Source of the DNA: JAPYTK01 sp964401935
GTDB taxonomy: Bacteria; Myxococcota_A; Polyangia; Polyangiales; Polyangiaceae
NCBI GenBank assembly: GCA_964401935.1
Contig: CAYOAL010000030.1
Coordinates: forward strand, 14,531-78,530
Length of the DNA stretch: 64,000 bases
Direction of reading: 5' to 3'
Numbering within the stretch: position 1 is the first letter of the stretch; every line of letters starts with the position of its first letter. A model generated the notes under the pieces. It was not told the origin of the DNA. It did not search any database and saw only the letters and a list, made by a program, of their open reading frames with translations. A program made the translations under genes and the position numbers. Of this stretch, positions 28,541-38,082 are shown piece by piece.

Positions 28541-31333
28541 ATGAGTCACGGCGCGCCAGACTCACAGGCGATGTCCGACGCGAACGCTCCGCCCCCCGAC
28601 GGTGGCCCCGACGCCAGCGGCGCTACCCCCGGCGCGACGGCCGACAGCGGACGCGCGGCGGAAGGCGCGGCGCCCGCCCCGAGCCAGCCGCCCGCCCCGA
28701 GCCAGCCGCCCGCCCCGAGCCAGCCNNNNNNNNNNNNNNNNNNNNNNNNNNNNNNNNNNNNNNNNNNNNNNNNNNNNNNNNNNNNNNNNNNNNNNNNNNN
28801 NNNNNNNNNNNNNNNNNNNNNNNNNAGCCAGCCGCCCGCCCCGAGCCAGCCGCCCGCCCCGAGCCAGCCGCCCGCCCCGAGCCAGCCGCCCGCCCCGACC
28901 CAGCCGCCCGCCCCGAGCCAGCCGCCCGCCCCGAGCCAGCCGCTCGCCCACGCCGCGGAGCTGGCCAGGCTCCGCCCCCTCCTCGAGAGCCGCATGGCCG
29001 AGGAGCCGGCGCCCAAGTCGACGAAGGTGGTGAAGGCCGCCAAGCGCTGGGTGCCCATCGCGGTCATCGGCGCGCTGCTCGCCATCGGCGGCTTGCTCGC
29101 CACCTACATGCTCTTCGTGCGCCCCGGCGGCGGTCCCGAGCTCACGTCGAAGGTACCCAACGACCTCGACGTGTACCTCGAGGTCCCCAACGTGGAGCGC
29201 CTCGTGGTCGGCCTCAGCTCCATGCGCTTTCTGAACCAACGGAAGCTCGACGTGGATCACTGGGTGAAGCAGGCCAACCAGGAGCTCGCGGACACGCTCG
29301 AGCTCACCGACGAGGAGGCCGCCAAGGTGCTCCGTGGGGTAGACTCGGTCGCGATCGCGGCGCGCGTCGGGGAAGACAGCTACCAGGGTGCGCTGCTCCT
29401 CCGCTTCGCCGACGCCAACACCGCTCGGATCATGTTGAGCTCGGAGCGCTTCTTCGAAGCGGACGACGAGGGCGTCGGGGGCAAGCGGTACCTCATCGAT
29501 CGCAAGGCGAAGGCCGCCGACGAGGAGGAGCCCTCATCGAGCGGCGGGTACGACCCGACCATCCACCCTTCGGTGATCCAGCGCACGTTGTTCGGTCTCG
29601 AGCTGCGCGGCAACGAGGTGGCTGCGTTCTTCAAGGACGAGCGGTTGGTGGTGTTGGGTCACGAGCAGTTGATCGACGACGTGGCGAGCGTCCTGAAGGG
29701 GAAACACAGCTCCCTAGAGAACAACGAACGCTTCCGGAAGGCGCGCGCCGAGCTGCCGCGCGCGGTGGCGGCCTTCGCCTTCGTCGACACCCAGATGTTC
29801 TCCAGCGTCCTCGACTACGCGGCGCGCGACAAGCTCGACTACTTCCTCAAGAAGCCGGAGCCGATCGTGGCCTCGCTCCGGTTCGACGACGCGGGGAGCC
29901 GCTTCTCGCTGAGGGGCGGCCTGAGCGGCAAGCTCATGCCCCCGGCCAAGGCCTACACCGAGCCCGCCGCGATCACGCTCCCCAAGCGCCTCCCCAAGGA
30001 GGCGGTGGGATACCTCGCCCTCTCCACCAAGATGGATGCGCGAGGCGCCGAGCTCGAGCAGATGATCCTCGACAACGTCGACAAAGAAGAGCCCGAGGTG
30101 GGTCGCGAGATCCGCCGCGAGATCGCCAACGCGGAGCGGGAGCTCGGGTTCCGCCTCACCTCGGTCTACGACGCGTTGGGCAACGAGGGCATCGTGGCGG
30201 TGATGCCTCACAAGTCTTACAAGCTCGACTTCACCAAGGCTCCAGACATCGCTCAAGACTTCGCGGTCGCCTACGTGCAGCACACGTCGAACGCGGACGA
30301 CGCCAAGCGGCTCGTTCGCAAGATCCAGGACAACATCTTCCGCGAGGACAAGAGCGGCTCCTCGAGGCTGCCGTACCGGGTGCGCAGCGAGGAGGCCGGC
30401 GGCTTCACTGCCGAGCCCGACGATCCCACGCGCGACCCGTTCGTCGCGGTGCGCTTCTCGGGCGATCACCTGGTGGCCGCCGTCGGGCGCCGCGACGTGT
30501 GCGAGCGCTTCTGGACGGCGTTCACCAACGGCCAGGACACGCTCGGCGACGACGACGGCCACGAGGAGGCGATCGACGCGATGCCTTCCAACGCCCACGG
30601 CTACGCGTGGGTCGACACCGGTCGCATCTTCGAAGAGGCCCTGAGGGCCAACCCCGGCCTCGAGAAGGACGCGCAGCAGTATGGCTTCGACACCGGCGCG
30701 GTGACCACGATAGGCGACGAACGCGTGACCAGCGCGCTGAGCTTGGGTTGGTCGGTGGAGAACGAGGTGTGGGTGGTGAAGCTCGACGCGCTCAACACCA
30801 GCTGGCAGCTCCCGATCGCCGCCTACGTCGAGCACACGCAAGACCAGATGCGCGCCCGCACGCTCCAGGCGCACAACACGGTGAAGGCGATCGCGTCGTC
30901 GGCCGAGGCCGCCTTCCGCGCCAACCGCTACGACTGGCGCAACTACACCGGGGAGAGCCCCGATCCGCTCGAGCGCCTGTGCAAGAGCGCGAGCGCGGTC
31001 CCCGCCACCATCCCCCCACGGGCGGGCTACGTGCCGGTGGACGACGCCGGGAAAGACTGGCAAAGCGGCGACGATCGCACCGGGTGGAAGTGCCTCAAGT
31101 TCTCGCTCGCGCAAGACCTCTACTACCAGTACAGCTACACGGTGGGCGGCGGCTACAAGGGACCCGCGCGCGGGGGCCCCGACCCCGGACCCAACGGCTT
31201 CGAGGTCTCGGCCGAGGGGGATCTCGACGGCGACGGCAAGACCAGCCTGTTCACGTTGACGGGCTCGCTCGATCCGTCGACGGGAACGCTCACGTTGGCC
31301 ACCACCACCTTCGTGTCCGACGAGCTCGAGTAG
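28541..31333 (+). CDS. Membrane protein with Pro-Ala-Pro-Ser-Gln repeats and pilin-like C-terminal domain
   Basis: Protein of about 930 aa as assembled; the true length is unknown because 100 Ns lie inside its repeat. The N-terminal 150 residues are disordered and dominated by a PPAPSQ repeat. A membrane helix follows (about 169-190, WVPIAVIGALLAIGGLLATY), then a large domain (about 200-760) without confident family, opening with NDLDVYLEVPN. The last 140 residues look like a myxobacterial pilin-type domain: an Ala-rich helix, GWKCLKFSLAQDLYYQYSY and the closing AEGDLDGDGKTSLFTLTG. The start could be 28541 or 28571. Divergent from the VWA operon, 172 bases apart. A cell-surface or secretion role is inferred. 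Confidence 0.8.
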   Translation: MSHGAPDSQAMSDANAPPPDGGPDASGATPGATADSGRAAEGAAPAPSQPPAPSQPPAPSQXXXXXXXXXXXXXXXXXXXXXXXXXXXXXXXXXXSQPPAPSQPPAPSQPPAPSQPPAPTQPPAPSQPPAPSQPLAHAAELARLRPLLESRMAEEPAPKSTKVVKAAKRWVPIAVIGALLAIGGLLATYMLFVRPGGGPELTSKVPNDLDVYLEVPNVERLVVGLSSMRFLNQRKLDVDHWVKQANQELADTLELTDEEAAKVLRGVDSVAIAARVGEDSYQGALLLRFADANTARIMLSSERFFEADDEGVGGKRYLIDRKAKAADEEEPSSSGGYDPTIHPSVIQRTLFGLELRGNEVAAFFKDERLVVLGHEQLIDDVASVLKGKHSSLENNERFRKARAELPRAVAAFAFVDTQMFSSVLDYAARDKLDYFLKKPEPIVASLRFDDAGSRFSLRGGLSGKLMPPAKAYTEPAAITLPKRLPKEAVGYLALSTKMDARGAELEQMILDNVDKEEPEVGREIRREIANAERELGFRLTSVYDALGNEGIVAVMPHKSYKLDFTKAPDIAQDFAVAYVQHTSNADDAKRLVRKIQDNIFREDKSGSSRLPYRVRSEEAGGFTAEPDDPTRDPFVAVRFSGDHLVAAVGRRDVCERFWTAFTNGQDTLGDDDGHEEAIDAMPSNAHGYAWVDTGRIFEEALRANPGLEKDAQQYGFDTGAVTTIGDERVTSALSLGWSVENEVWVVKLDALNTSWQLPIAAYVEHTQDQMRARTLQAHNTVKAIASSAEAAFRANRYDWRNYTGESPDPLERLCKSASAVPATIPPRAGYVPVDDAGKDWQSGDDRTGWKCLKFSLAQDLYYQYSYTVGGGYKGPARGGPDPGPNGFEVSAEGDLDGDGKTSLFTLTGSLDPSTGTLTLATTTFVSDELE
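28676..28949 (+). repeat. 18-bp coding tandem repeat interrupted by sequence gap
   Basis: The unit CCGCCCGCCCCGAGCCAG encodes PPAPSQ and is repeated about twice before and six times after the gap with almost no mismatch (one copy reads T for S). The low divergence indicates recent expansion or strong homogenisation. The copy number is unknown because of the Ns. Confidence 0.9.
28726..28825. other. Assembly gap of 100 N
   Basis: One hundred undetermined bases inside the PPAPSQ repeat, presumably because short reads could not cross it. The frame and the 18-bp phase are kept across the gap (100 leaves 10 when divided by 18, as needed), but this may be chance for a fixed-size placeholder. Confidence 0.97.
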
Positions 31334-31369
31334 TTGAACGGGCGTGGCCCGCGCGGCAACGAAGGGGCC

Positions 31370-32002
31370 ATGGAGATGGGTGCGCGGCTCCGACCCTGGC
31401 TGTGCGTCGCCGCGTGGACGTGCGCGCTCGGCGGTTGCGGCTCGACGCCGATCTCGCGCCACCAGGCGTGCATCGAATGTGCGCTTCGTACCCACGCGAG
31501 CCCCGACGTGCTCCCCACGGCCCGCAGCCGCTTCCACCGGGGCTGCGAGGCGGACGACGGCCCGAGCTGCAGCGCGCTCGGGGTGATGTACGAGCACGGC
31601 CAGGGGGTGGCTCGCGACGAGAGGCGGGCGGCGACGCTGTATGGCCGCGCGTGTCGGCTCGAGAACCACCGCGCCTGCGTGAGCCTCGGCCGGCTGATGG
31701 AGCGAGGCGGTGCGGTCAAGGCCGACCCCGACGGCGCCGAGCTCTTGTTCGAGACCGCGTGCCGCGCCGGAGAGGGGGCCGGCTGCTTCGCGCTCGGGCA
31801 GCGCGCGGCGGCGCGAGGCGAGGTGCGACGAGCGGTCGACTTCGCCGGGCGCGCCTGCCGCGGGGGACACGCGCCCGCCTGCGCCGAGCTCGGGGCGATG
31901 GTCCGAGACGGCCGCGGCACCCAGGCCGACCCCACGCGCGCGCGGGCGCTGTTTCGCCGAGCCTGTCGCGGTGGCGAGCTCTCGGCTTGTCGCGAGCTTT
32001 GA
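31370..32002 (+). CDS. Sel1-like repeat Cys-rich lipoprotein
   Basis: A 210-aa lipoprotein built from Sel1-like repeats. From the ATG at 31370 (GAAGGGG upstream) the signal ends in ALGGC. Four to five helical hairpins follow, each with a conserved Cys pair, as in CRLENHRACVSLGRLMERG and CRAGEGAGCFALGQRAAARG, similar to the Helicobacter cysteine-rich proteins. Such repeats mediate protein-protein contacts in the periplasm or on the surface. The gene starts 36 bases after the pilin-like membrane protein on the same strand, so cotranscription is likely. Convergent with the large kinase gene. Confidence 0.85.
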   Translation: MEMGARLRPWLCVAAWTCALGGCGSTPISRHQACIECALRTHASPDVLPTARSRFHRGCEADDGPSCSALGVMYEHGQGVARDERRAATLYGRACRLENHRACVSLGRLMERGGAVKADPDGAELLFETACRAGEGAGCFALGQRAAARGEVRRAVDFAGRACRGGHAPACAELGAMVRDGRGTQADPTRARALFRRACRGGELSACREL

Positions 32003-32066
32003 CCGCCACCGGCGCGAGGCGGCGGAGCCCGAGCGCCACGTCAGCAGTGGGGCGGGAAGCGCGACG

Positions 32067-35000
32067 TCAGCGCCAGCAGCGTGGGAGCTGCAGCGAGAGC
32101 TCGGCCCAGCGCTCGGCCCCGATCGCCTCGAACAGACGTCGTGCCCGTCGACCGTGCTCCTCGCGGGCCCGCGCATCGTGCGCCTGGTGGCGCGCGATCT
32201 CCCAGTGCGAGCGCGCCTCGTCGTACGGCGTCTCGCGCTCGTGCGCCGTCGCGATCGCGCGCTGCCAGCTCCGCTCTGCGCGCCTTCTGCGCCCGGAGAG
32301 CCACTGCTCGAGGCCGCGCAGCCGGTAGGCCGCCGCCCGCGCATAAGGGAACGTGCGCGCGGCGCGCTCGAGTGTCTTCACCATGCCGCGCGCGAGCCGC
32401 GGGAGCTCACCGGGTGACGTGTCCCCCACCAGCGCTCGCTCCCACGCCGCGAGGTACACCTCGCTCGCTCCCATGTACCCTTGGCAGCAGTGCCAGGCCG
32501 CGGGCGGTTTGTCCGCGAGCGCCCGCACCTCGTCGGCCACGCGGCGCGCCTCGCTCCAGTTCCCCGCCGCCATGTACGCCAGCGCCTTGAACGACTCGGA
32601 GAGCTGCGAGGTGGTGTCGCCCGTCACTCGGGTGATGGGCGCGATCTCGTCGTAGAGCGCGAGCGCATCCTCGGCCCGCCCGAGCAGCGTGTAGGTGAGG
32701 GCGACGGTGCCCTTCGCCCACACCACGCCTTGCTTGTTCTTGTTGCGCTCCGCGAGCTCGAACAACGCCTCATACTCACGGAGCGCCTCGAGGCAGCGGC
32801 CGTGGAACGCGAGGGCGTCCACCCGGAGGGTGCCGATCTCCTGGGCCGCGCGAAAGTCGCCCACCGCGAGCGCCAGCTCGTAGGCGCGCGCGAGGTGCTC
32901 GTGCGCCTCGGGCCACGCCCCCGCGCCACAAGCGTTCAGGCCGAGCAGGAAGGCCACGAACTCCCGTGCCTGCGGATCGTCGACCCGCTCCGCGATCGCG
33001 TGCGCCTTGCCCCCGTAGCGCTCCATGAGGCCAGGAATCGGTACGTAGTTCATCGCCACGCTCAGGGTGGCGTAGGCGCGCGCGAGCTCGGGCGAGGGGC
33101 CCAAACCTTCGGCGAGCTCGGCGCAACGAAGGGCGGCGCCGAAGGCCAGGCTCTGCTCGTTGAGGAAGTAGTGCACCTGCGACAGGCGCTCGGCGGCGAG
33201 GGCTCCCTCGCGCCAGCGCCGACGCGTCTCCGGACGCTCGCTCACCGGGTGCTGCCAGCCGGCGAGGGTCTTGAGCTGCGCGACGACGGCCGCCACCGAG
33301 CCGAGGAGGGCACGGGCCCGCTCCTCGTCGAGGAATGGGAGCGCGCCGGTCGGCGCGGGGTGGAGCGCCTCGAGGCTCGCGCCGAGCCACCGCCGTGCCT
33401 CGTGGAGCTCGCCCAGGTTGTAGTGGGCCTCGCCGAGTCGCCGCTGCCACGCGGCGCGGCGATGGGCGTCGACCCCGAGCGCGTGCTCTCTGTCGAGGGC
33501 GAGGGCGGCGTCGAAGAAGCGCTTGGCCTCGCTCGACGCAGCCGAGGCGAGCGCGAGCTCTCCCGCCCGCTCGAGGTAATGGATCGCCCGCTGGTAGTCT
33601 CCGCCCAACGAGAAGTGGTGGGCCAGCACGGCGTGCTGCAACGCGCGCGAGGCGTCGTCCCCCGGCGCCGCCTCGATGGCGCGCGCCGCCGCGAGGTGAA
33701 GCGGACCGCGCGCCTCCGCCGCGAGGCCGTCGTAGACCACCTCGCGCACCTTGTCGTGCACGAAGCGGAGCCCTCCACGCTCGTCCTCTTCGAGCACGTT
33801 CCGTGCGCGCAGCTGCTCGAGGGCGGCCCGCCCCCTGCCCGTGTCGAGGTGGCTCGCGACGAGGAGCGTGTCCCCGTCGATCTCGCGACCGATCACCGCG
33901 GCCACTGCCACGAGCAGAGTGGCGTCCTCGTCGAGGGCCGAGAGACGCCGCGCCACGAGATCGCGCAGACCGTTGGGGAGCGGGAGGGCCGTGCGCAGCG
34001 AGTCGGACGTCTGGGCCGCCCGACCGACGACCCACACTCCGGTCTGGCTGCGGCGAAGGATCCGCTCGCCCATCGCCGCCCGCAGATACTCCGCGATGAA
34101 GAAGGGATTGCCCTCCGACTCGCTCATCAAGAACTCCACCAAGGCGTCGGGCGGATCGTCGAGGGCGAGCATGTCGCTGACCATGGTGGACACCGCGTCG
34201 CGCTCGAGCATCCCGAGCTCGACGCTCTTCACGAGGGGCGACGCGAGCACCTCCCGGAGCGGCTCGGTGAGCTCGTCGTTGCGATAGGTGCCGACGATGA
34301 ACACCGCCGCCCTGTCGAAGAAGCGCTGATCGAGGTGCTGCAAGAAGGCGAGGGTCAGCTCATCGGCCCACTGGAGGTCGTCGATCACGAGGAAGGTGGG
34401 CTCCGCCTCGCCGAGGCGCTCGATCGCGGTGGCGAGGGCCTCGAAGAGACGGAACCGCGCCGCCTCCGCCGGAAGCTCCGCCGGCGCCGGCCGCTCCGCT
34501 TGGCCGGGCAGGTGCGTGAGGGCAGGCGCATAAGGAGCGAGCACCGGACCTCGATCGCCGAGGATTCGCTCGGCCTCGTCGAACCCGGCGGTGCGGCAGC
34601 GATCCGCGATGGCTTGGAGGAGTGGACGCAAGGGATGCAGCGGCGCTGCCTTCACGCTGAGCCCCCCCGAGTCGCCGCGTGCATCGAGACACTGGCCGGC
34701 CACCACGTTCGCGCCGCGCCGCGCCGCAGAGGTCGCGAGCTCCATGGCGAGCCGCGTCTTGCCGACGCCGCTCTCGCCACCGATGAGCACGCAGCTCCCA
34801 CAACCGGTCGCGCCCTGCTCGAGGGCCGGCTTGAGCTCGGTGAGGATGTCCGTCCGCCCCGCCAACGACGGCCGATAGAGGTACGGTCTGGGGGTAGGAC
34901 CTCGGGTCTTCGGCTCACGGGCGCCCATCTCGGCGAGGGCCGCCGCCACATCGACCGCGAAGCCGATGCGATCGCGCGGCCTCTTGCGCAGGAGCCGATC

Positions 35001-35891
35001 GATGAGCGCGTCGAGCTCCGGCGGCACGCCAGCGACGAAGGACGACGCGAGCGGGGGAGGATCGCTCAGGTGGTGCTGGAGCGTCTTGACCGGCGTTCCC
35101 TCGAAGGGGGGCACGCCGGTGACGCACTCGAAGAGCATGCAGCCGAACGCGTAGAGATCCGCACGTGCGTCGACGAGGTCTCCCCGAATTTGCTCCGGCG
35201 CCATGTAGGGAGGGGTCCCGAGCGCGCGTCCGGCCACGTCGAGCACGTCACGCGCCCGCTCCCCTCCCGAGAAGTGCAAGGCGAGGCCGAAATCGAGGAG
35301 GACGGGGGTCCCGTCGTCACGGATCAGCACGTTCTCGGGCTTCAGATCGCGGTGCACCAACCCTTCGCCGTGCACGTAGGCGAGAGGCACGCAGAGGGCA
35401 CGCATGAGGCTGAGGGTCTCGGTGAGGGGGGGCGTGTGGTGGCACGAGCTCGGCGGGATGGTCGGAGCCTCCGCGTCGGGGGGTGGCGACGAGAGCTCGC
35501 CGCTCGCGAAGGCCTCGCTGCGGCGCCGCCGTGCGTCGCCCGGGCGGTGACTGGGCCGGACACCGAACGTCGCGTCGATGTAGTCGGCGAGCGACCGGCC
35601 TCGGACGAGCTCCATCGCATACCAGGGGCGCCCGTCCTCCACGCCATCGTCCACGATGCGCACCACCTGGGGGTGGTCGATGCACCGGAGCGCGAAGATC
35701 TCACGGCGAAAGCTCGCGAGCAGGCCCTCGTCCACCACGCGAACGATCTTGATGGCGACGAGCTGCTCCGTCGCCTCGTGGCGGGCGCGATACACCACGC
35801 CCATGCCCCCTTCCCCGAGGGGCTTCACGAGCCGATAGGGGCCGACGCGTCCGTCGAGCTCCCTCCCGTCGATTCGATGCTGCCCGAGCAC
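32067..35891 (-). CDS. Ser/Thr kinase fused to AAA-type ATPase and TPR region (PknK-like)
   Basis: Giant cytoplasmic regulator of about 1274 aa. Domains in order: a Ser/Thr kinase (about 17-310) with GEGGMG, VHRDLKPEN, DFGLALHF and APEQIRG; a predicted AAA/STAND ATPase (about 350-660) with GGESGVGKTRLA and VIDDLQWAD; then a long helical TPR-like region to the C-terminus. This layout is common in myxobacteria as PknK-type signal integrators. An open frame extends upstream to an ATG at 36020, but codons there use far fewer G/C third bases, so the GTG at 35891 is preferred. No C-terminal DNA-binding domain was seen. Divergent from the AlaX gene. Confidence 0.9.
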   Translation of the reverse strand: MLGQHRIDGRELDGRVGPYRLVKPLGEGGMGVVYRARHEATEQLVAIKIVRVVDEGLLASFRREIFALRCIDHPQVVRIVDDGVEDGRPWYAMELVRGRSLADYIDATFGVRPSHRPGDARRRRSEAFASGELSSPPPDAEAPTIPPSSCHHTPPLTETLSLMRALCVPLAYVHGEGLVHRDLKPENVLIRDDGTPVLLDFGLALHFSGGERARDVLDVAGRALGTPPYMAPEQIRGDLVDARADLYAFGCMLFECVTGVPPFEGTPVKTLQHHLSDPPPLASSFVAGVPPELDALIDRLLRKRPRDRIGFAVDVAAALAEMGAREPKTRGPTPRPYLYRPSLAGRTDILTELKPALEQGATGCGSCVLIGGESGVGKTRLAMELATSAARRGANVVAGQCLDARGDSGGLSVKAAPLHPLRPLLQAIADRCRTAGFDEAERILGDRGPVLAPYAPALTHLPGQAERPAPAELPAEAARFRLFEALATAIERLGEAEPTFLVIDDLQWADELTLAFLQHLDQRFFDRAAVFIVGTYRNDELTEPLREVLASPLVKSVELGMLERDAVSTMVSDMLALDDPPDALVEFLMSESEGNPFFIAEYLRAAMGERILRRSQTGVWVVGRAAQTSDSLRTALPLPNGLRDLVARRLSALDEDATLLVAVAAVIGREIDGDTLLVASHLDTGRGRAALEQLRARNVLEEDERGGLRFVHDKVREVVYDGLAAEARGPLHLAAARAIEAAPGDDASRALQHAVLAHHFSLGGDYQRAIHYLERAGELALASAASSEAKRFFDAALALDREHALGVDAHRRAAWQRRLGEAHYNLGELHEARRWLGASLEALHPAPTGALPFLDEERARALLGSVAAVVAQLKTLAGWQHPVSERPETRRRWREGALAAERLSQVHYFLNEQSLAFGAALRCAELAEGLGPSPELARAYATLSVAMNYVPIPGLMERYGGKAHAIAERVDDPQAREFVAFLLGLNACGAGAWPEAHEHLARAYELALAVGDFRAAQEIGTLRVDALAFHGRCLEALREYEALFELAERNKNKQGVVWAKGTVALTYTLLGRAEDALALYDEIAPITRVTGDTTSQLSESFKALAYMAAGNWSEARRVADEVRALADKPPAAWHCCQGYMGASEVYLAAWERALVGDTSPGELPRLARGMVKTLERAARTFPYARAAAYRLRGLEQWLSGRRRRAERSWQRAIATAHERETPYDEARSHWEIARHQAHDARAREEHGRRARRLFEAIGAERWAELSLQLPRCWR

Positions 35892-36066
35892 GCCCCGCGA
35901 GGCTACATCCAGCGCTCGACGGCCGAAAGCGCCACGCGAAACCCGAGCCGCGTGCGCCTCGGCGACCCTGGCGCCGCGACGCGCCGAAACGCGCTGGACA
36001 GGAGGCCGATGTGGGCACAAACCTCAGGCGTTGGCCCGCGCACCGCGGGTGCCCGCGAGAATCGCC

Positions 36067-37245
36067 GTGACCACGCAGCGCCTCTACTACGACGACCCCT
36101 GGCTCCACCGCTTCGAAGCACACGTCCTCGGCGTAGCCCCGCGGGATGGCGGTGCGACGATCGAGCTCGACCGCACCGCCTTCTATCCCGAGTCGGGGGG
36201 CCAGATGGCAGACCGCGGCACCCTCGGCGCGGCCTCGGTGGTCGACGTGAAGCTCGAGGGTGAGCGCGTGCTCCACGTCGTGAGCGGACCGGCCCCCGAG
36301 CCTGGCGAGCGCGTCGTCGCCACCGTCGATCGCGCGCGGCGGCGCGCCCACATGGCGCTTCACACCGGGCAGCACATCCTGTCGCGAGCGCTCCACGACG
36401 TGGCCGGGGCGGACACGATCTCCTCACGCCTCGGAGAGACGCAGTGCACCATCGATCTCGACGCCGACCGCCTCGACGAGGCGACGCTCGCCGAGGCCGA
36501 GGCGCTCGCCAACGCCGTGATCGACGACGACGTCGTCGTGCGCGCGTTCTTCCCCGAGAGCGCCGAGCTCGCCACGCTCGCGCTCCGCAAGCGTCCCCCT
36601 CTCGCTGCGCGGGTCCGCGTGGTGGCGGTGGGCGATTTCGACGTGACCCCCTGCGGCGGCACCCACTGCACGCGCTCGGGGCAGGTGGGCCTCATCGCCC
36701 TCGCTGGGCTCGAACGCCACAAGCAGAAGCTCCGCCTCTCGTTCGAGGCTGGCCCCCGCGCCCGCAGGCTCTTGTCGGAGCACGACCGGACGCTGCGCGA
36801 GCTGGCCCGCGCGTTCTCCTGCGGCCCCCTCCTGTTGCCGGGCGCCATCGACAAGCTCCGGCTCGAGCACGAACGAGCGCGCGCCGAGGCGCGGTCGCTG
36901 GGCGCGGTGGCGGCCGAGCACCTCGCCGCCGCGCTGCTCCGAGAGGCCCAGGGAGGCCCCCTGGTGGCGGCCATCGACGGCCCCGTCGCCGTGATCCGTG
37001 AGGTCGCCAAGCGCGTGGCGGACAGCCCGGACCACGTGGCCCTGTTGGCCGCTCACGACGAAGAGGCGACCCACGTGGTGCTGCAGCGCGGGCAAACCAA
37101 CAGCTTCGACTGCGCCGCGTTCATGCAGCGGCTCGCGGCCCGAACCGGTGGCCGCGGCGGCGGGCGGCCCCCGCGGGCGGAAGGGCGGCTGCCCCCGGGC
37201 GTCGCGTGGGCGCGGGTCGTCGCCGAGCTGCTCGATGAAGGCTGA
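36067..37245 (+). CDS. Alanyl-tRNA editing protein (AlaX type)
   Basis: Trans-editing hydrolase of about 392 aa expected to clear Ser or Gly from mischarged tRNA-Ala. The zinc site has HTGQH (99-103) and CGGTHC (196-201), the same ligands as the AlaRS editing domain. The N-terminal region (RTAFYPESGGQ, about 36-46) corresponds to the AlaRS beta-barrel, and the C-terminal 170 residues resemble the DHHA1 part, placing it among the long AlaX forms. No aminoacylation domain is present. The GTG at 36067 is preferred over an upstream TTG at 36031. The 3' end overlaps the sirtuin gene by 11 bases. Confidence 0.92.
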   Translation: MTTQRLYYDDPWLHRFEAHVLGVAPRDGGATIELDRTAFYPESGGQMADRGTLGAASVVDVKLEGERVLHVVSGPAPEPGERVVATVDRARRRAHMALHTGQHILSRALHDVAGADTISSRLGETQCTIDLDADRLDEATLAEAEALANAVIDDDVVVRAFFPESAELATLALRKRPPLAARVRVVAVGDFDVTPCGGTHCTRSGQVGLIALAGLERHKQKLRLSFEAGPRARRLLSEHDRTLRELARAFSCGPLLLPGAIDKLRLEHERARAEARSLGAVAAEHLAAALLREAQGGPLVAAIDGPVAVIREVAKRVADSPDHVALLAAHDEEATHVVLQRGQTNSFDCAAFMQRLAARTGGRGGGRPPRAEGRLPPGVAWARVVAELLDEG

Positions 37246-38056
37246 GGTGGAGGTCGGCGCGCTGCGAGCGCTCCTCAGCGGCAAGCGCGTCGCGGTGCTC
37301 ACCGGTGCCGGTTGCAGCACCGAGTCGGGCATCCCCGACTACCGTGGGCCGGGCACCCGCGCCCGGGCGCGGAACCCCGTGGAGTACCGCGCCTTCATGA
37401 ACGATCCCGACGCGCGCGCCCGCTACTGGGCGCGCAGCCTCCTCGGATGGCCGCGGCTCGCGGCGGCCGAGCCCAACGACGCCCACCGCGCGCTCGCCGA
37501 GCTCGAGCGTCGCGGTCACGTCACCGGCGTCATCACCCAGAACGTCGATCGCCTCCATCACAAGGCGGGGAGCCGCCGCGTGGTCGAGCTCCACGGCGCC
37601 TCGGCCGAGGTGATCTGCATCGCCTGCCACCGCCGGCACGATCGAGACGTGGTGCAAGCGCAGCTCGAGGCGGAGAACCCGCGGCTGCTCTCCCACCCCG
37701 CCGCCACCGCCCCCGACGGCGACGCGGAGCTCACGGGGAGCTGGCAAGACGTGGTCGTGCCCGCGTGTGCCGCCTGCGACGGGGTCCTCAAGCCGCACGT
37801 CGTGTTCTTCGGGGAGAGCGTCCCCCAAGCGCGCGTCGCCGCCGCGTGGGACATCGTCGACGAGAGCGACGCGCTGCTCGTGGTGGGCTCGTCGCTCGCG
37901 GTCTTCTCCGGGTTTCGGTTCGTGCGCGGGGCCCACGCGCGCAAGCTCCCCATCGCGATCGTGAACCTCGGCGACACGCGCGGCGATCCGCTGGCCACGC
38001 TCACGGTGCGAGGTTCGGCGGGCGCCGTCCTCCGTGCGTTGACCACCCCCGCCTGA
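37235..38056 (+). CDS. NAD-dependent protein deacylase, SIR2 family
   Basis: Sirtuin of 273 aa that would remove acyl groups from lysines using NAD. The Rossmann motif GAGCSTESGIPDYRG (24-38), TQNVD (101-105), catalytic His 120 in ELHG and the NAD-binding GSSL (about 224-227) are complete. A structural zinc is predicted from CIAC (128-131) and CAAC (about 180-183). The long insert between the Cys pairs is normal for this subgroup. The start codon lies within the end of the AlaX gene, so translation is coupled. The substrate class (acetyl or other) cannot be decided; the Ala/Tyr/Arg selectivity pattern of class III desuccinylases was not found. Confidence 0.94.
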   Translation: MKAEVEVGALRALLSGKRVAVLTGAGCSTESGIPDYRGPGTRARARNPVEYRAFMNDPDARARYWARSLLGWPRLAAAEPNDAHRALAELERRGHVTGVITQNVDRLHHKAGSRRVVELHGASAEVICIACHRRHDRDVVQAQLEAENPRLLSHPAATAPDGDAELTGSWQDVVVPACAACDGVLKPHVVFFGESVPQARVAAAWDIVDESDALLVVGSSLAVFSGFRFVRGAHARKLPIAIVNLGDTRGDPLATLTVRGSAGAVLRALTTPA

Positions 38057-38082
38057 CCGCAGCGCGTCGCACGGGCGCGCGC

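Noticed and set aside
27517..32328. Very long open frame on the plus strand in a different frame from the repeat-rich membrane protein.
   Set aside because: It crosses genes on both strands, has Arg/Pro-rich shadow composition and no domain; such frames are common in GC-rich DNA.
29714..32344. Long minus-strand open frame opposite the membrane protein and Sel1 gene.
   Set aside because: Shadow of genes with clear signals and domains on the plus strand; no ribosome binding site or motif.
35892..36020. N-terminal extension of the large kinase back to an ATG at 36020.
   Set aside because: The 43 extra codons use many A/T third bases and show no conserved sequence, unlike the gene body.
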